Shown: positions 53,254-62,767 of the stretch, piece after piece
How the letters are laid out: each line of letters begins with the position of its first letter
Position numbering within the stretch: position 1 is the stretch's first letter
Source of the DNA: Mesorhizobium kowhaii
GTDB lineage: Bacteria; Pseudomonadota; Alphaproteobacteria; Rhizobiales; Rhizobiaceae
Reading direction: 5' to 3'
Assembly (NCBI RefSeq): GCF_003253745.1
Contig: NZ_MZXV01000070.1
Span: 124,001 to 188,000, forward strand
Length of the DNA stretch: 64,000 nt
Translations under genes and position numbers: made by a program
The notes under the pieces: model-generated
The model's input: the letters and a program-made list of their open reading frames with translations, nothing else
The model's database searches: none
What the model was told of the DNA's origin: nothing

Positions 53254-54519
53254 TCAGTGAAACAGACACCTCCGCTCCTCGATATGCGCGACGAATTCAT
53301 CCTCGAAATGCGCCAGTGCCGCCCGCAGGCCCATCGCCGCGCCGTCGCCCAGAGCGCAGAACGTGTTGCCGAAAATGCCCTTGCAGAGCTCCGCCAACTG
53401 TTCCAGGTCGCCCGGCGCGCCCTGGCCCGCCTCGACCCGGCGCAGCACCTTGACGACCCAGTTCAACCCTTCGCGGCAGGGGGTGCACTTGCCGCAGGAC
53501 TCGTGATGGAAGAACTCGATGATCCGGGTGGCGACTTTGACAATGCAGGTCGAGTCGTCGATCACGATCACCCCGGCCGAGCCGAGCATCGAGCCAGCGG
53601 CGGCCAGCGAGTCGAAGTCCATCCCGACGTCCAGCCCGCGTTCCGGGATCAGCGGCGCCGAGACCCCGCCTGGGATCACCGCCTTGAGCTTGCGCCCCGG
53701 CAGCGGCCCGCCGGCATAGTCACAGACCAGTTCGCGCAGCGGTATCCCCATCGGCAGCTCGTAAAGGCCCGGTTTCCGCACCTGTCCGCTGAGGCAATAG
53801 AGCTTCGGGCCGGGGCTCTTGTCCGGGCCGATGCCGCGGAACCAGTCGGCCCCTCGCACCACGATATGCGGGACGCAGGCCAGCGTCTCGACGTTGTTGA
53901 TCACGGTCGGGCTGGCGTAAAGCCCTTCGACCGCCGGGAACGGCGGTTTCAGACGCGGCTGCGCCCGCTTGCCTTCGAGCGAGTCGAGCATCGCGGTCTC
54001 CTCGCCGCAGATATAGGCGCCGGCGCCGCAATGGATGTGCACGACGAAGCTGAAATCCGAGCCCAGAATCCGTGTTCCCAGATAACCCTTCGCATGGGCC
54101 TCGGCGATCGCCTGCTCCAGCCGCGCGATCGCCAGCGTGTACTCCCCGCGGATGTAGACATAGGCGGTTTCCGCCCCTATCGCGTAGGCGCTGATCGCCA
54201 TGCCCTCGATCAGTTGGTGTGGGTCACGCTCCATGATGATCCGGTCCTTGAAGGTGCCCGGCTCGCCTTCATCGGCGTTGCAGCACAGGTATTTCGGCTT
54301 GCCGGTACGCTTGGGCACGAAGCTCCATTTCATGCCCGTGGGGAATCCGGCTCCGCCGCGCCCGCGCAGGTTGGATTTCTTGACGAGGTCGATGATCTCG
54401 TCGGGTGTGTGCTCCCGCAGCGCCTTGGCCAGCGCCCGGTAGCCGCCGCCGGCCTCATAGGTCGCGAGCAGATGGCCATCCGGCACGTCCAAGTTCTTGA
54501 GAAGGACGGGTTCGAACAT
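53254..54519 (-). CDS. nuoF: NADH-quinone oxidoreductase subunit F
   Basis: The 421-aa subunit binds NADH, FMN and cluster N3. Visible are LRGRGGAGFPTGMKW (NADH/FMN), CNADEGEPGTFKDR, and the N3 ligands in ESCGKCTPCREG plus a downstream Cys in NTFCALGDGA. It starts four bases after nuoE. It passes electrons to NuoG. Confidence 0.96.
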   Translation of the reverse strand: MFEPVLLKNLDVPDGHLLATYEAGGGYRALAKALREHTPDEIIDLVKKSNLRGRGGAGFPTGMKWSFVPKRTGKPKYLCCNADEGEPGTFKDRIIMERDPHQLIEGMAISAYAIGAETAYVYIRGEYTLAIARLEQAIAEAHAKGYLGTRILGSDFSFVVHIHCGAGAYICGEETAMLDSLEGKRAQPRLKPPFPAVEGLYASPTVINNVETLACVPHIVVRGADWFRGIGPDKSPGPKLYCLSGQVRKPGLYELPMGIPLRELVCDYAGGPLPGRKLKAVIPGGVSAPLIPERGLDVGMDFDSLAAAGSMLGSAGVIVIDDSTCIVKVATRIIEFFHHESCGKCTPCREGLNWVVKVLRRVEAGQGAPGDLEQLAELCKGIFGNTFCALGDGAAMGLRAALAHFEDEFVAHIEERRCLFH

Positions 54520-54523
54520 GGCG

Positions 54524-55036
54524 CTATTCTCCCGGCGGTCCTGGGGCGACGAGATCGGCGCCAGTCGCCTGCCGCACCGTCGCGCGCAGCCTGTCCAGGA
54601 GCGCGTCGATCCGAGCGATGTCGAGGTCGCCGTGATAGTCGTCGCCGACCTGCATCACCGGGGCCATCTCGCAAGCGCCGAGGCATTCGACGGTCGAAAG
54701 CGTGAACAGCCCGTCCGGCGTCGTGCCGCCCTTCTTGATGCCGAGCACCTCCTCCAGGTGTCTCAGCAGGTCCTCGGATCGGCACAGCATGCAGGAGACG
54801 TTGTCGCAGAGCTGCAGGTGGAAAATGCCGACCGGCTCGGTATGGAAAAGTGTGTAGAAGGTCGCCAGTTCGTAGACCCAGATACGCTCGACGCCGAGGA
54901 TGTCGGCGACCTCTTCCAGCACCGGGCCGGGCAGATGGCCATGTTCCCTCTGCGCGATCAGAAGCGCGGGCATGATGGCCGAGCGCTGGTCGGGATACCG
55001 CGACGCCGCCTCTTCGATCTTTTCGCGCATGGTCAT
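54524..55036 (-). CDS. nuoE: NADH-quinone oxidoreductase subunit E
   Basis: This 170-aa thioredoxin-like subunit carries the 2Fe-2S cluster N1a, with ligands in CDNVSC and CLGAC. The start is taken as ATG 55036 (MTMREKIEEA); an upstream TTG and a downstream ATG are alternatives. The helical N-terminal part (YPDQRSAIMPALLIAQREHGHLP) is typical. It lies between nuoD and nuoF. Confidence 0.94.
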   Translation of the reverse strand: MTMREKIEEAASRYPDQRSAIMPALLIAQREHGHLPGPVLEEVADILGVERIWVYELATFYTLFHTEPVGIFHLQLCDNVSCMLCRSEDLLRHLEEVLGIKKGGTTPDGLFTLSTVECLGACEMAPVMQVGDDYHGDLDIARIDALLDRLRATVRQATGADLVAPGPPGE

Positions 55037-55052
55037 CGCGCCCAATTCCCTG

Positions 55053-56267
55053 CTACTTGTCCACCTCCGCCATCACGGGGTCGAGGCTGCCGAGCACGGC
55101 GATCATGTCCGCCAGGTAGCGCGCGTTGGTGACCCCGAACAGTGCCTGAAGGTTGACGAACGAAGGTGCCCGGACCTTCATGCGGAACGGTTTTGGCGAC
55201 CCGTCGCTGATGATGTAGAAGCCGAGCTCGCCCTTTGGCGCCTCGATCGCCGAGTAGACCTCGCCCTTAGGCACCTTGAAGCCATAGGCTGACAGGTCGA
55301 AATGCTGGATCAGCGCCTCCATCGAGCAGTGCACCCGATCCTTGTCCACCGGGAAGGCGATTGTCGGCATGTCGATCTGGAACGGCCCATCGGGCATCTG
55401 GTCGAGGCATTGCTCGATGATCCGGACGCTCTCGCGCATTTCGTCGACGCGGCATCGCCAGCGTGCGTAGCAATCGCCTTCATCTCGGGTAATAACGTTG
55501 AACGCGAGCCGGTCGTAGATCTCATAGGGCTCGTCGCGGCGGATGTCCCAGTCGACGCCCGAGGCGCGCAGGTTCGGGCCGCTCAGTCCCAGATCGATGC
55601 CGTCCGCGGCGGAGATCACGCCGATCCCCTGCGTTCGCTTCAGGAACACGCGGTTGTTATCGACCAGCCGTTCATAGTCGCGGATCCGGTTCGGGAAGAT
55701 GTCGCAGAACTCCCGGATCTTGGGGAAGAACCCGTCGGGCAGATCCTCGCGCACACCGCCGACCCGGCAGAAGGAGGTGTGCATCCGCGCCCCGCTGATC
55801 ATCTCCAACAAGTCCATGATCATTTCGCGCTCGCGCATGGCGTAAAGGAGCGCGGTCATGGCGCCCAGGTCCAGCGGGAGTGCGCCGGTGATCAGAAGAT
55901 GACCGGAGATCCGTGCCAGTTCGGCCATCAGCACGCGGATATATTGCGCGCGGATCGGGGCTTCGATGCCCAGGAGCTTCTCCACAGCCAGTGCGAAGGC
56001 CAGATTGTTCGAGGGCGGGCAGAGGTAGTCGAGCCGGTCGGTTAGCGGGAAGATCTGGGTGTATGTGAAGCTCTCTGCCAGTTTCTCTGTGCCGCGGTGC
56101 AGGTAGCCGATATGCGGGTCCACGCGCGCGACATATTCGCCATCCAACTCGAGGACGAGCCGCAGCACCCCATGCGTGCTGGGATGCTGCGGGCCGAGGT
56201 TGAGAAGCACCTCCTTGGTGTGGGGCGCATCGGCTTCCGGCCAGCTCAGTTCCGTGACTTCGGTCAT
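55053..56267 (-). CDS. nuoD: NADH-quinone oxidoreductase subunit D
   Basis: The 404-aa subunit forms most of the quinone-reaction pocket with NuoB. The signature NLGPQHPSTHGVLRL supplies a key His, and the family's conserved blocks HIGYLHRGTEKL, GSARMHTSF-like (SGARMHTSFCRVGG) and LGSLDPVMAEVDK are present. It is separate from nuoC, unlike the fused nuoCD of enterics. ATG 56267 is preceded by GAGGAC. Confidence 0.96.
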   Translation of the reverse strand: MTEVTELSWPEADAPHTKEVLLNLGPQHPSTHGVLRLVLELDGEYVARVDPHIGYLHRGTEKLAESFTYTQIFPLTDRLDYLCPPSNNLAFALAVEKLLGIEAPIRAQYIRVLMAELARISGHLLITGALPLDLGAMTALLYAMREREMIMDLLEMISGARMHTSFCRVGGVREDLPDGFFPKIREFCDIFPNRIRDYERLVDNNRVFLKRTQGIGVISAADGIDLGLSGPNLRASGVDWDIRRDEPYEIYDRLAFNVITRDEGDCYARWRCRVDEMRESVRIIEQCLDQMPDGPFQIDMPTIAFPVDKDRVHCSMEALIQHFDLSAYGFKVPKGEVYSAIEAPKGELGFYIISDGSPKPFRMKVRAPSFVNLQALFGVTNARYLADMIAVLGSLDPVMAEVDK

Positions 56268-56295
56268 CTCAAGTCCTCGGTGTGGAACAGCCTCC

Positions 56296-56832
56296 CTATG
56301 GAATGTCCTTGGTGGCAAGGTCGGGCTGCGTCGGCGGTGGGCCTTCGGCGCCAAACGGGTTCAGCTTGTCCTTGTAGCCCCGTAGCGGAAAGTCCTTGCG
56401 CTGCGGGAAGCCCTCGAACCCTTCCCACATATAGATCCGGCGCAGGTCGGGGTGGCCTTCGAACCTGATCCCGTACATGTCCCAGGCCTCGCGCTCATGC
56501 CAGTTGGCGGTGCGCCAGACCCCCGTCACCGACGGGATCCGCGGAGGATCGCGGAGGCGGCACTTGATCCGCACGCGCCATTTGTTCGGCAGCGAAAAGA
56601 GATGGTACACCGCCTCGTAGCGCGGTGCTTCGGGGTAGTGATCGACCCCGCAGATGTCGGACAGGAAATCGAACCGCAGCGCCGGGTGTTCCTTCAGGAA
56701 CCGGCAAAGCTGGACGATCATGTCAGGCGGAGCGGCGAAAGCGTGAACCCCATGTGAGAAGCCAAGCTCCTCGATTGCCCCCCCGAAACGCTCCGCGATC
56801 AGGGTGCGGATGAGGGACGTCTCCACGCTCAT
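56296..56832 (-). CDS. nuoC: NADH-quinone oxidoreductase subunit C
   Basis: This 178-aa subunit has the 30-kDa signature (ERSAWDMYGI-like: EREAWDMYGIRFEGHPDLRRIYMWEGFEG) and ends with PLRGYKDK. It is a scaffold of the peripheral arm without cofactors. Its start overlaps the end of nuoB by four bases. Here it is an independent gene. Confidence 0.95.
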   Translation of the reverse strand: MSVETSLIRTLIAERFGGAIEELGFSHGVHAFAAPPDMIVQLCRFLKEHPALRFDFLSDICGVDHYPEAPRYEAVYHLFSLPNKWRVRIKCRLRDPPRIPSVTGVWRTANWHEREAWDMYGIRFEGHPDLRRIYMWEGFEGFPQRKDFPLRGYKDKLNPFGAEGPPPTQPDLATKDIP

Positions 56833-57332
56833 GGCACCGCGACCCGGTCCAGAGGCGTCCCGGCCAACGCCCTGGATTTCTTGATCTTCTCCTGAAGCAG
56901 AAGGAAGCCGTGCATCAGCGCCTCGGGCCGCGGCGGGCAGCCGGGCACATGCACGTCCACTGGCACGAAGGTCTCCGCCCCCTGCACCACGGCATAGGTG
57001 TTGTAGACCCCGCCCGAGATGGCGCAGGTGCCCATGGCGATGACCCAGCGCGGTTCCGGCATCTGGTCATAGAGCCGGCGCACCACGGGCGCGAATTTCC
57101 GCGTTATGGTGCCGGCGATGATCATCACGTCGGACTGGCGCGGCGAAGGCCGGAACACCACACCGAAGCGGTCGAGATCGTAGCGGGCACACCCCGCCGA
57201 GATCATCTCGATGGCGCAGCAGGCAATGCCGAAGGTTTCGGGCCATAGCGCCGACCTTCGGCTCCAGCTGATCAGGCTGTCGGCCGTGGTGAACAGCACG
57301 CTGTCGCGGATCGCGTTGTTTACGCCTCCCAT
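56829..57332 (-). CDS. nuoB: NADH-quinone oxidoreductase subunit B
   Basis: This 167-aa subunit holds the terminal cluster N2. Ligands are the tandem cysteines in GIACCAIEM, the Cys in MGTCAISGG and the Cys in VPGCPPRPE. ATG 57332 lies inside the end of nuoA (13-bp overlap), which is common in this operon type. Overlap with nuoC follows. Confidence 0.96.
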   Translation of the reverse strand: MGGVNNAIRDSVLFTTADSLISWSRRSALWPETFGIACCAIEMISAGCARYDLDRFGVVFRPSPRQSDVMIIAGTITRKFAPVVRRLYDQMPEPRWVIAMGTCAISGGVYNTYAVVQGAETFVPVDVHVPGCPPRPEALMHGFLLLQEKIKKSRALAGTPLDRVAVP

Positions 57333-57685
57333 TCTAGCGCCCCCTTCAGCCAGGCGTAGGCGAAGCCCACGAGAAGCAGCAATATGAAGACGAACATCTC
57401 GACATAGCCGACCAACCCGATCTGTTTCAGGACAACGGCCCAGGGAAAGAGGAACATCGTCTCGACATCGAAGACGACAAATAGGATCGCGATGATGAAG
57501 AACTGCACCCTGAAGCGGCCTCCGGCGGCTTCGCCCGCCGGGTCCATGCCGCATTCATAGGGCATGTTCTTCGCGGGATAGGGATTGGATCGGCGCAGTA
57601 GCGAGGAGACAAAAAGCGTAACCATCGCCACCAGAACAATTCCGGCAACCATGAAAAGAACCGGCAGGAACTCCATTCCGGTCAC
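57320..57685 (-). CDS. nuoA: NADH-quinone oxidoreductase subunit A
   Basis: The 121-aa membrane subunit has three helices and the family motif KNMPYECGMDPAGEAAGGRFRVQFFIIAILFVVFDVETMFLFPW, with the conserved loop Cys and acidic residues. It starts 154 bp after nuoN. That spacer could hold an internal promoter, but none is clear. Confidence 0.96.
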   Translation of the reverse strand: MTGMEFLPVLFMVAGIVLVAMVTLFVSSLLRRSNPYPAKNMPYECGMDPAGEAAGGRFRVQFFIIAILFVVFDVETMFLFPWAVVLKQIGLVGYVEMFVFILLLLVGFAYAWLKGALEWEA

Positions 57686-57839
57686 GTCGCGTAGCCCCGG
57701 TCACCCACCGAGGGCTTTGCTCTGGCCGCTACCGACCCCTTTGGGACCGGTGATGCGGGCGCCCTCGAAAGCGACTTGGGCATTCCTTTCTTGCACGGCC
57801 AGAGTATTCCGTCAGCCGGATCATTGCAAATCCAATCGA

Positions 57840-59279
57840 TCAGCCGCCAACTGCGGCATGTTGCGCAAGCCTCAGAAACCACGCCGGAAATAGGCCGATG
57901 CCGATGGTGCCGGCAGCGGTGAAGGCGAGTGTGGCGGCGACCGCGGGCGTCAGCGCCGGGTCGAACGCGCCCTCCGGCTCGCGCATGTAGATCACCATCA
58001 CGATGCGGATGTAGAAGTAGGCGGCAACGGCGCTCAGCAGCACTGCGATCACCGCCAGCATGACGAAACCCCGCTCGACGAGCGCGACCAGCACGTAGAA
58101 CTTGGCGAAGAACCCGGCTGTCGGCGGAATGCCGGCCAACGAGAACAGATAAAGCAGCATCAGAAGCGCCAGCCCGCGATGCGACTTGGCGAGACCAGCG
58201 TAGTCCTCGATGACCTCGCCCGAGAAATCGCCGTTCCGCATCATGATGACGATACCGAAGATGCCGAGGTTCATGAACGCATAGATCAGCAAATAGAGCA
58301 TCACGCTGGCGGCCCCGTCCGCACCGCCGGCCGCCACGCCGAACATGGCGAACCCGGCATGGGCGATGCTGGAATAGGCCAAGAGGCGCTTGAAATTGTC
58401 CTGCACCAGCGCCACGAAACTGCCGAGCGCCATCGTCACTGCTGCAATGACGGCGACGATGATCCAGACGTTCGAGGCGGCGACCAGTGGGTTGAGGAAC
58501 ACCCGCAGGATCACGGCGAACCCTGCTGCCTTGGGTCCCACCGACATGAAGGCGGTGATCGTTGTCGGCGCGCCCTCATAGACGTCCGGCACCCACATAT
58601 GGAACGGCACCGCGCCGACCTTGAATACCAGCCCCGCGACGATAAAAACCACAGCCAGGAGCAATCCGGGATCGAGCGGATCACCGGTCACCGCCGCAGC
58701 CATCCCATCCAACTGCGTCGTGCCGGTGAGCCCGTAGATCAGCGAAACGCCGTAAAGGAAAATCCCGGTCGAGACCCCGCCAAGGATCACGTATTTCAGC
58801 GCCGCTTCGTTCGACCGCCGCTGCTGCCGCAGGAAGCCGGTCAGCACATAAGTGCAGAGCACCATCAGTTCGAGGCCTACATAGATCGACAGGAGGTCGG
58901 TCGCCGAGGCCATGATCATCATACCCGAAAGCGCCAAGAGCAGCAGTACATAGTATTCACTGCTCCCGATCCCTTCGATCTCGGCATATTTTCGCGAAAG
59001 AAGGAATGTCAGAACTGTGACCAGGTAGAACACGACCTTGAAGAAGACCGCGAAGCGGTCGGCGACGAACATGCCCGAGTAGGCCGGCCGCACCTCGCCC
59101 GCCAGCATGAGTGTCCCCAGGGCGGCAATCAGCACGACCGCGATTGAAGCCCAGACAAGGAATTGTTGCTGCCCCTTCCGCACCAACTGCCCCAGGATCA
59201 GCAGGATGCAGGCCCCGGTAACCACGACGATCTCGGGCAGGCTCGCCAGAATCGACTGGAAAAGCGCGGCGGCGGTCAT
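57840..59279 (-). CDS. nuoN: NADH-quinone oxidoreductase subunit N
   Basis: The 479-aa antiporter-like subunit has about fourteen helices and typical blocks (SIYVGLELMVLCTYVLTGFL, VGAVPFHMWVPDVYEGAPTTITAFMSVGPKAAGFAV, LLAYSSIAHAGFAMFG), including the proton-channel Lys and Glu. Its start overlaps nuoM's end by four bases. NuoN normally ends a nuo operon; here it precedes nuoA. Confidence 0.95.
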   Translation of the reverse strand: MTAAALFQSILASLPEIVVVTGACILLILGQLVRKGQQQFLVWASIAVVLIAALGTLMLAGEVRPAYSGMFVADRFAVFFKVVFYLVTVLTFLLSRKYAEIEGIGSSEYYVLLLLALSGMMIMASATDLLSIYVGLELMVLCTYVLTGFLRQQRRSNEAALKYVILGGVSTGIFLYGVSLIYGLTGTTQLDGMAAAVTGDPLDPGLLLAVVFIVAGLVFKVGAVPFHMWVPDVYEGAPTTITAFMSVGPKAAGFAVILRVFLNPLVAASNVWIIVAVIAAVTMALGSFVALVQDNFKRLLAYSSIAHAGFAMFGVAAGGADGAASVMLYLLIYAFMNLGIFGIVIMMRNGDFSGEVIEDYAGLAKSHRGLALLMLLYLFSLAGIPPTAGFFAKFYVLVALVERGFVMLAVIAVLLSAVAAYFYIRIVMVIYMREPEGAFDPALTPAVAATLAFTAAGTIGIGLFPAWFLRLAQHAAVGG

Positions 59280-60751
59280 TGGGCGCCCCCCTTACCGTGC
59301 ACCTGCGCTAGTAGATGCTTGACCGAGGCGTCGATGATTTCGAGAAAGGGCTTCGGATAGAGCCCGACCCAAAGAACGAAGACGGCTAGCGGCAGGATCG
59401 CCGCCATCTCACGGGCGTTCACGTCGCGGATCTTGAACCGCACGCCGATGCTGGCCGGACCAAGAGCGACTTTCCTATACATGCCAAGCAGATAGGCTGC
59501 TCCCAGCAAGGCCCCTAGAACGGCGGCAGCGCCGACAGCGAGGTTGGCTGCGAACGCGCCTGACAGCACCAGCAACTCGCCAACGAACGAATTCGTTCCC
59601 GGCAGAGCCATCGACGACAGGGTGAATAGTGCAAGAAACGCTGTATAGACCGGCGCCGCCTTCATCAGCCCGCCATAATCCGCGATGCTGCGGGTATGGG
59701 TTCGCTCGTAGATAAGGCCCACAGACAGGAACAACGCGCCCGTCGTTACGCCATGATTGAACATCTGCAGGATGCCGCCCTCGAGCCCACGGAGGTTCAG
59801 CGTGAAAATCCCCAGCGTCACCAAGCCCATGTGGCTGATGCTGGAATAGGCCACCAGCTTCTTCAGATCGTCCTGCGCCAAGGCGAGCAACCCGCCATAG
59901 ACGATAGCGACCGCCGAAAGGACCAGCATCAGCGTCGAATAATGCACCGACGCCTCCGGCAGCATTGGCAGCGAGAACCGCAGGAACCCGTAGGCGCCCA
60001 TCTTCAGGAGCACGGCGGCGAGGATGATGCTGCCGGCCGTCGGTGCCTGCACATGGGCGTCCGGCAGCCAAGTATGGACCGGGACCATCGGCACCTTGAC
60101 CGCGAAGGCGATCAGGAAGGCGAAGAACAGCCATGACTGGACCTGGAGCGGCAAATCCTGCGCCATCAGGGTGCGGATGTCGAAGGTCTCGCCACCGTGG
60201 AAATAGAGCACGATGACACCGATCAGGAACATGAGGCTGCCTGCCAGTGTGTAGAGGAAGAACTTGAAAGCTGCATAGACCCGGCCGTCGCCACCCCAGA
60301 CGCCGATGATCAGATACATCGGGATCAGCATCGCCTCCCAGAAGACGTAGAACAGGAACAGGTCCAGTGCGCAGAACACGCCCAGCATCAGCGCCTGCAT
60401 GGCCAGCAGGCTGACCATGAACTCTTTCACCTTGCGGTCGATCGCAACCCACGAGGCAAGCACGCTGATCCAGCCCAACAGCGCGGTCAGGAACACGAAG
60501 GGTGCGCTGATCCCGTCGATGCCAAGTGTGTAGGTGATCCCTAGCGCCGGCACCCACGGGCGCGTCTCGGTGAACTGCATTTCGTGGGTAGAGGTGTCAA
60601 AGCCGCCGAGCATGGCGATGCAAAGCACGAAGTCGAGGACAGTGACACCCAGTGCCATCCACCGCACCACATCGTCGTTGCGGACAAACATCAGCGCCGC
60701 TGCCCCGACGGCTGGCGTGAACACGATGAGGCTAAGCAAAGGGATCGTCAT
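59276..60751 (-). CDS. nuoM: NADH-quinone oxidoreductase subunit M
   Basis: The 491-aa antiporter-like subunit shows YTLGIDGISAPFVFLTALL, FYVFWEAMLIPMYLIIG, PMVPVHTWLPDAHVQAPTAGSIILAAVLLKMGAYG and LVAYSSISHMGLVTLG. I chose ATG 60751, which has AGGGGG five bases upstream. It follows the NuoL-like gene by eight bases. Confidence 0.95.
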   Translation of the reverse strand: MTIPLLSLIVFTPAVGAAALMFVRNDDVVRWMALGVTVLDFVLCIAMLGGFDTSTHEMQFTETRPWVPALGITYTLGIDGISAPFVFLTALLGWISVLASWVAIDRKVKEFMVSLLAMQALMLGVFCALDLFLFYVFWEAMLIPMYLIIGVWGGDGRVYAAFKFFLYTLAGSLMFLIGVIVLYFHGGETFDIRTLMAQDLPLQVQSWLFFAFLIAFAVKVPMVPVHTWLPDAHVQAPTAGSIILAAVLLKMGAYGFLRFSLPMLPEASVHYSTLMLVLSAVAIVYGGLLALAQDDLKKLVAYSSISHMGLVTLGIFTLNLRGLEGGILQMFNHGVTTGALFLSVGLIYERTHTRSIADYGGLMKAAPVYTAFLALFTLSSMALPGTNSFVGELLVLSGAFAANLAVGAAAVLGALLGAAYLLGMYRKVALGPASIGVRFKIRDVNAREMAAILPLAVFVLWVGLYPKPFLEIIDASVKHLLAQVHGKGGAQ

Positions 60752-60759
60752 CGCGCCCC

Positions 60760-62520
60760 CTACCGCCACGCCACAGCGAATACGGCGATAGCCGCGATCA
60801 CACCAGCGATCATCGCCAGCGCGTAATGGGTCACGACGCCGCTCTGGAGCCGCCGCAGCGCCCCACCGCCGCGCAGGATCGCGCGAGCGACGGCGTTCAC
60901 GAAGGCGTCCACGCCGCGCAGATCGATCCGCAGTCCTGCCCGTGCCATCCCGTGCAGAAAGGGCAGCGCCGCGGTCTCGGACACGTCACTCACCGCCTTC
61001 TCGTAGCGCGCCAGCGGTTTTTCGGCGAGCCACATGAAGCGCCGCGCGCCCATGCGGTAGAACCAGTCGGTATCGATGCTGATCGTATTCTCTGGGTCGA
61101 GCGCTCTGAGGAAGATGACGAAGCCCAAGGCGGTGAACATCAGCACGCCGAGGCTCTCGGTGATATGGACGCCGGTGTAGGGATCGAAGTCGACCGGATG
61201 GGGCAGAAGCGCGTAGAGCGTCTGGGGGAACACCCCGATCGCAATGCAGAGCACCGCTGCCATACCCATCGCAACCAGCATGTTGCGCGGCGGTTCTCGC
61301 GCTTGCAGCCCTTGGTCCGTGCCGAAAAACATGTAGTACGGGAGCTTGAGCCCGGTGTGCAGGAACGTCCCTGACGACGCCATTGTCAGCGCCAGCACCA
61401 CCAGCGCGCGATGATCCTGTCCGGCGGCGGCCACCACCATCGACTTGGTGACGAAACCTGAGAAGAACGGGAATGCCGAGATCGCCAAGGCGCCAACCAT
61501 GTAGAGCGCAAGGGTTACCGGCATGGTTTTGTAGAGCCCTCCGAGTTCGGTGAGCTTGCGCCGCCCGGTGACGTGGATCACCGCCCCCGCGCCCATGAAG
61601 AGGAGCGCCTTGTAAAGGATATGCGCGAAGGCATGGCTGACGGCGCCGTTCACCGCCATCTCGGTCCCGATGCCGATGCCCACCACCATGTAGCCCACCT
61701 GGCTGACGATGTGATAGGCCAAGAGCCGCCGGCAATCGTTCTCCAGCACCGCGTAGACAACGCCGTAAAGCGCCATCACCGTGCCGAGCCAGACAAGAAG
61801 ATCGGTCCCTGGAAACGCCCGCGCCAGCACATAGACGGCAGTCTTCGTGGTTAAGGCGCTCATGAATACGGCCCCGGTGACTGTCGCTTCCGGGTAGGCG
61901 TCGGTCAGCCAGGCGTTGAGTGGCGGCACCGCGGCGTTGAGTAGGAACCCGGCAAGGATCAGGCAGGTGGCGAAGCCAAGCCCGTCCTCGATCGGGCCAA
62001 AGAGCACCGAACCGGTGGCGAACCCATGGAGAATGATGCCGCCGAGCAGGGCAACGCTGCCCGTGATATGGACCATGAGGTAGCGGAACCCTGCGCGGAG
62101 CGCCTGCTCGCTGCGCTGGGCAAAGACCAGGTAGGCAGAGGCAAACGTCATACCCTCCCAGAACAGGAACAGGGTCAGGTAGTCGCCGGCGAACACTACC
62201 CCGAGCGCGCTGCCGACGTAGACGAACGCCGCCACATGCTGGGCTGCGTGCGTCAGATGCAACGCATAGACCGTGCCGATCAATGCCATGATGCTGAAAA
62301 CGGTGGCGAAGAGGACACTCAGCTTGTCGACCTTCGCGATCATGATTTGCTGCCCGATGAACTGCGCCGCGCCGTAGCTGCCAGGATGCATCGTCAGCAC
62401 GGCCAAGATCGCCAGCGTTGGGATCAGCAGCACATAGGCCTTGCGGACAGACCCTTTCAGGATGGGGATCGGCAACGCGCCGAGAATGAACAGCAGGCCG
62501 GGGTGGACGAAGTCAGTCAT
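60760..62520 (-). CDS. NuoL/MrpD-like proton-conducting membrane subunit
   Basis: This 586-aa antiporter-family protein has about fourteen core helices and conserved channel blocks (DYLTLFLFWEGMTFASAYLVF, AVPPLNAWLTDAYPEATVTGAVFMSALTTKTAVY, LLAYHIVSQVGYM). The C-terminal extension ends LRRLQSGVVTHYALAMIAGVIAAIAVFA, a NuoL/MrpA-style tail. Family resemblance of the core is to Na+/H+ antiporter subunit D. By position upstream of nuoM it probably fills the NuoL place in this complex. I leave the symbol blank because the identity is mixed. Confidence 0.85.
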   Translation of the reverse strand: MTDFVHPGLLFILGALPIPILKGSVRKAYVLLIPTLAILAVLTMHPGSYGAAQFIGQQIMIAKVDKLSVLFATVFSIMALIGTVYALHLTHAAQHVAAFVYVGSALGVVFAGDYLTLFLFWEGMTFASAYLVFAQRSEQALRAGFRYLMVHITGSVALLGGIILHGFATGSVLFGPIEDGLGFATCLILAGFLLNAAVPPLNAWLTDAYPEATVTGAVFMSALTTKTAVYVLARAFPGTDLLVWLGTVMALYGVVYAVLENDCRRLLAYHIVSQVGYMVVGIGIGTEMAVNGAVSHAFAHILYKALLFMGAGAVIHVTGRRKLTELGGLYKTMPVTLALYMVGALAISAFPFFSGFVTKSMVVAAAGQDHRALVVLALTMASSGTFLHTGLKLPYYMFFGTDQGLQAREPPRNMLVAMGMAAVLCIAIGVFPQTLYALLPHPVDFDPYTGVHITESLGVLMFTALGFVIFLRALDPENTISIDTDWFYRMGARRFMWLAEKPLARYEKAVSDVSETAALPFLHGMARAGLRIDLRGVDAFVNAVARAILRGGGALRRLQSGVVTHYALAMIAGVIAAIAVFAVAWR

Positions 62521-62767
62521 AATAGTCCTCGCGCCGCATCAGCCCGCACTGATGGCCAAGAAACTTGGACACGAAGATCAGAAGCACGCAGGAGCCGAAG
62601 CCGTAGAGGGCAGACCAGCCAGGCAACCGCTCCCACAGGTATTCGGCGTGTTCGCGGAAGACCAGAAAGTCGGCGATGACGATCAGGACGAGCACCAGAT
62701 AAAATAGCCGGCGACGCTTTTTCGCATGTCTCTCATCGCCAAAGAAATCGACGACGCGCTTGATCAT
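62513..62767 (-). CDS. Small membrane protein between antiporter-like subunits (84 aa)
   Basis: The product starts MIKRVVDFFGDERHAKKRRRL, followed by a hydrophobic segment (FYLVLVLIVIADFLVF), a short linker, and a second hydrophobic segment (ALYGFGSCVLLIFVSKFLG). The C-terminus is MRREDYYD. It overlaps both neighbours (8 bp and 4 bp), so it is translated as part of this operon. I do not recognise a named family. It may be an accessory subunit of this complex I variant. Confidence 0.75.
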   Translation of the reverse strand: MIKRVVDFFGDERHAKKRRRLFYLVLVLIVIADFLVFREHAEYLWERLPGWSALYGFGSCVLLIFVSKFLGHQCGLMRREDYYD

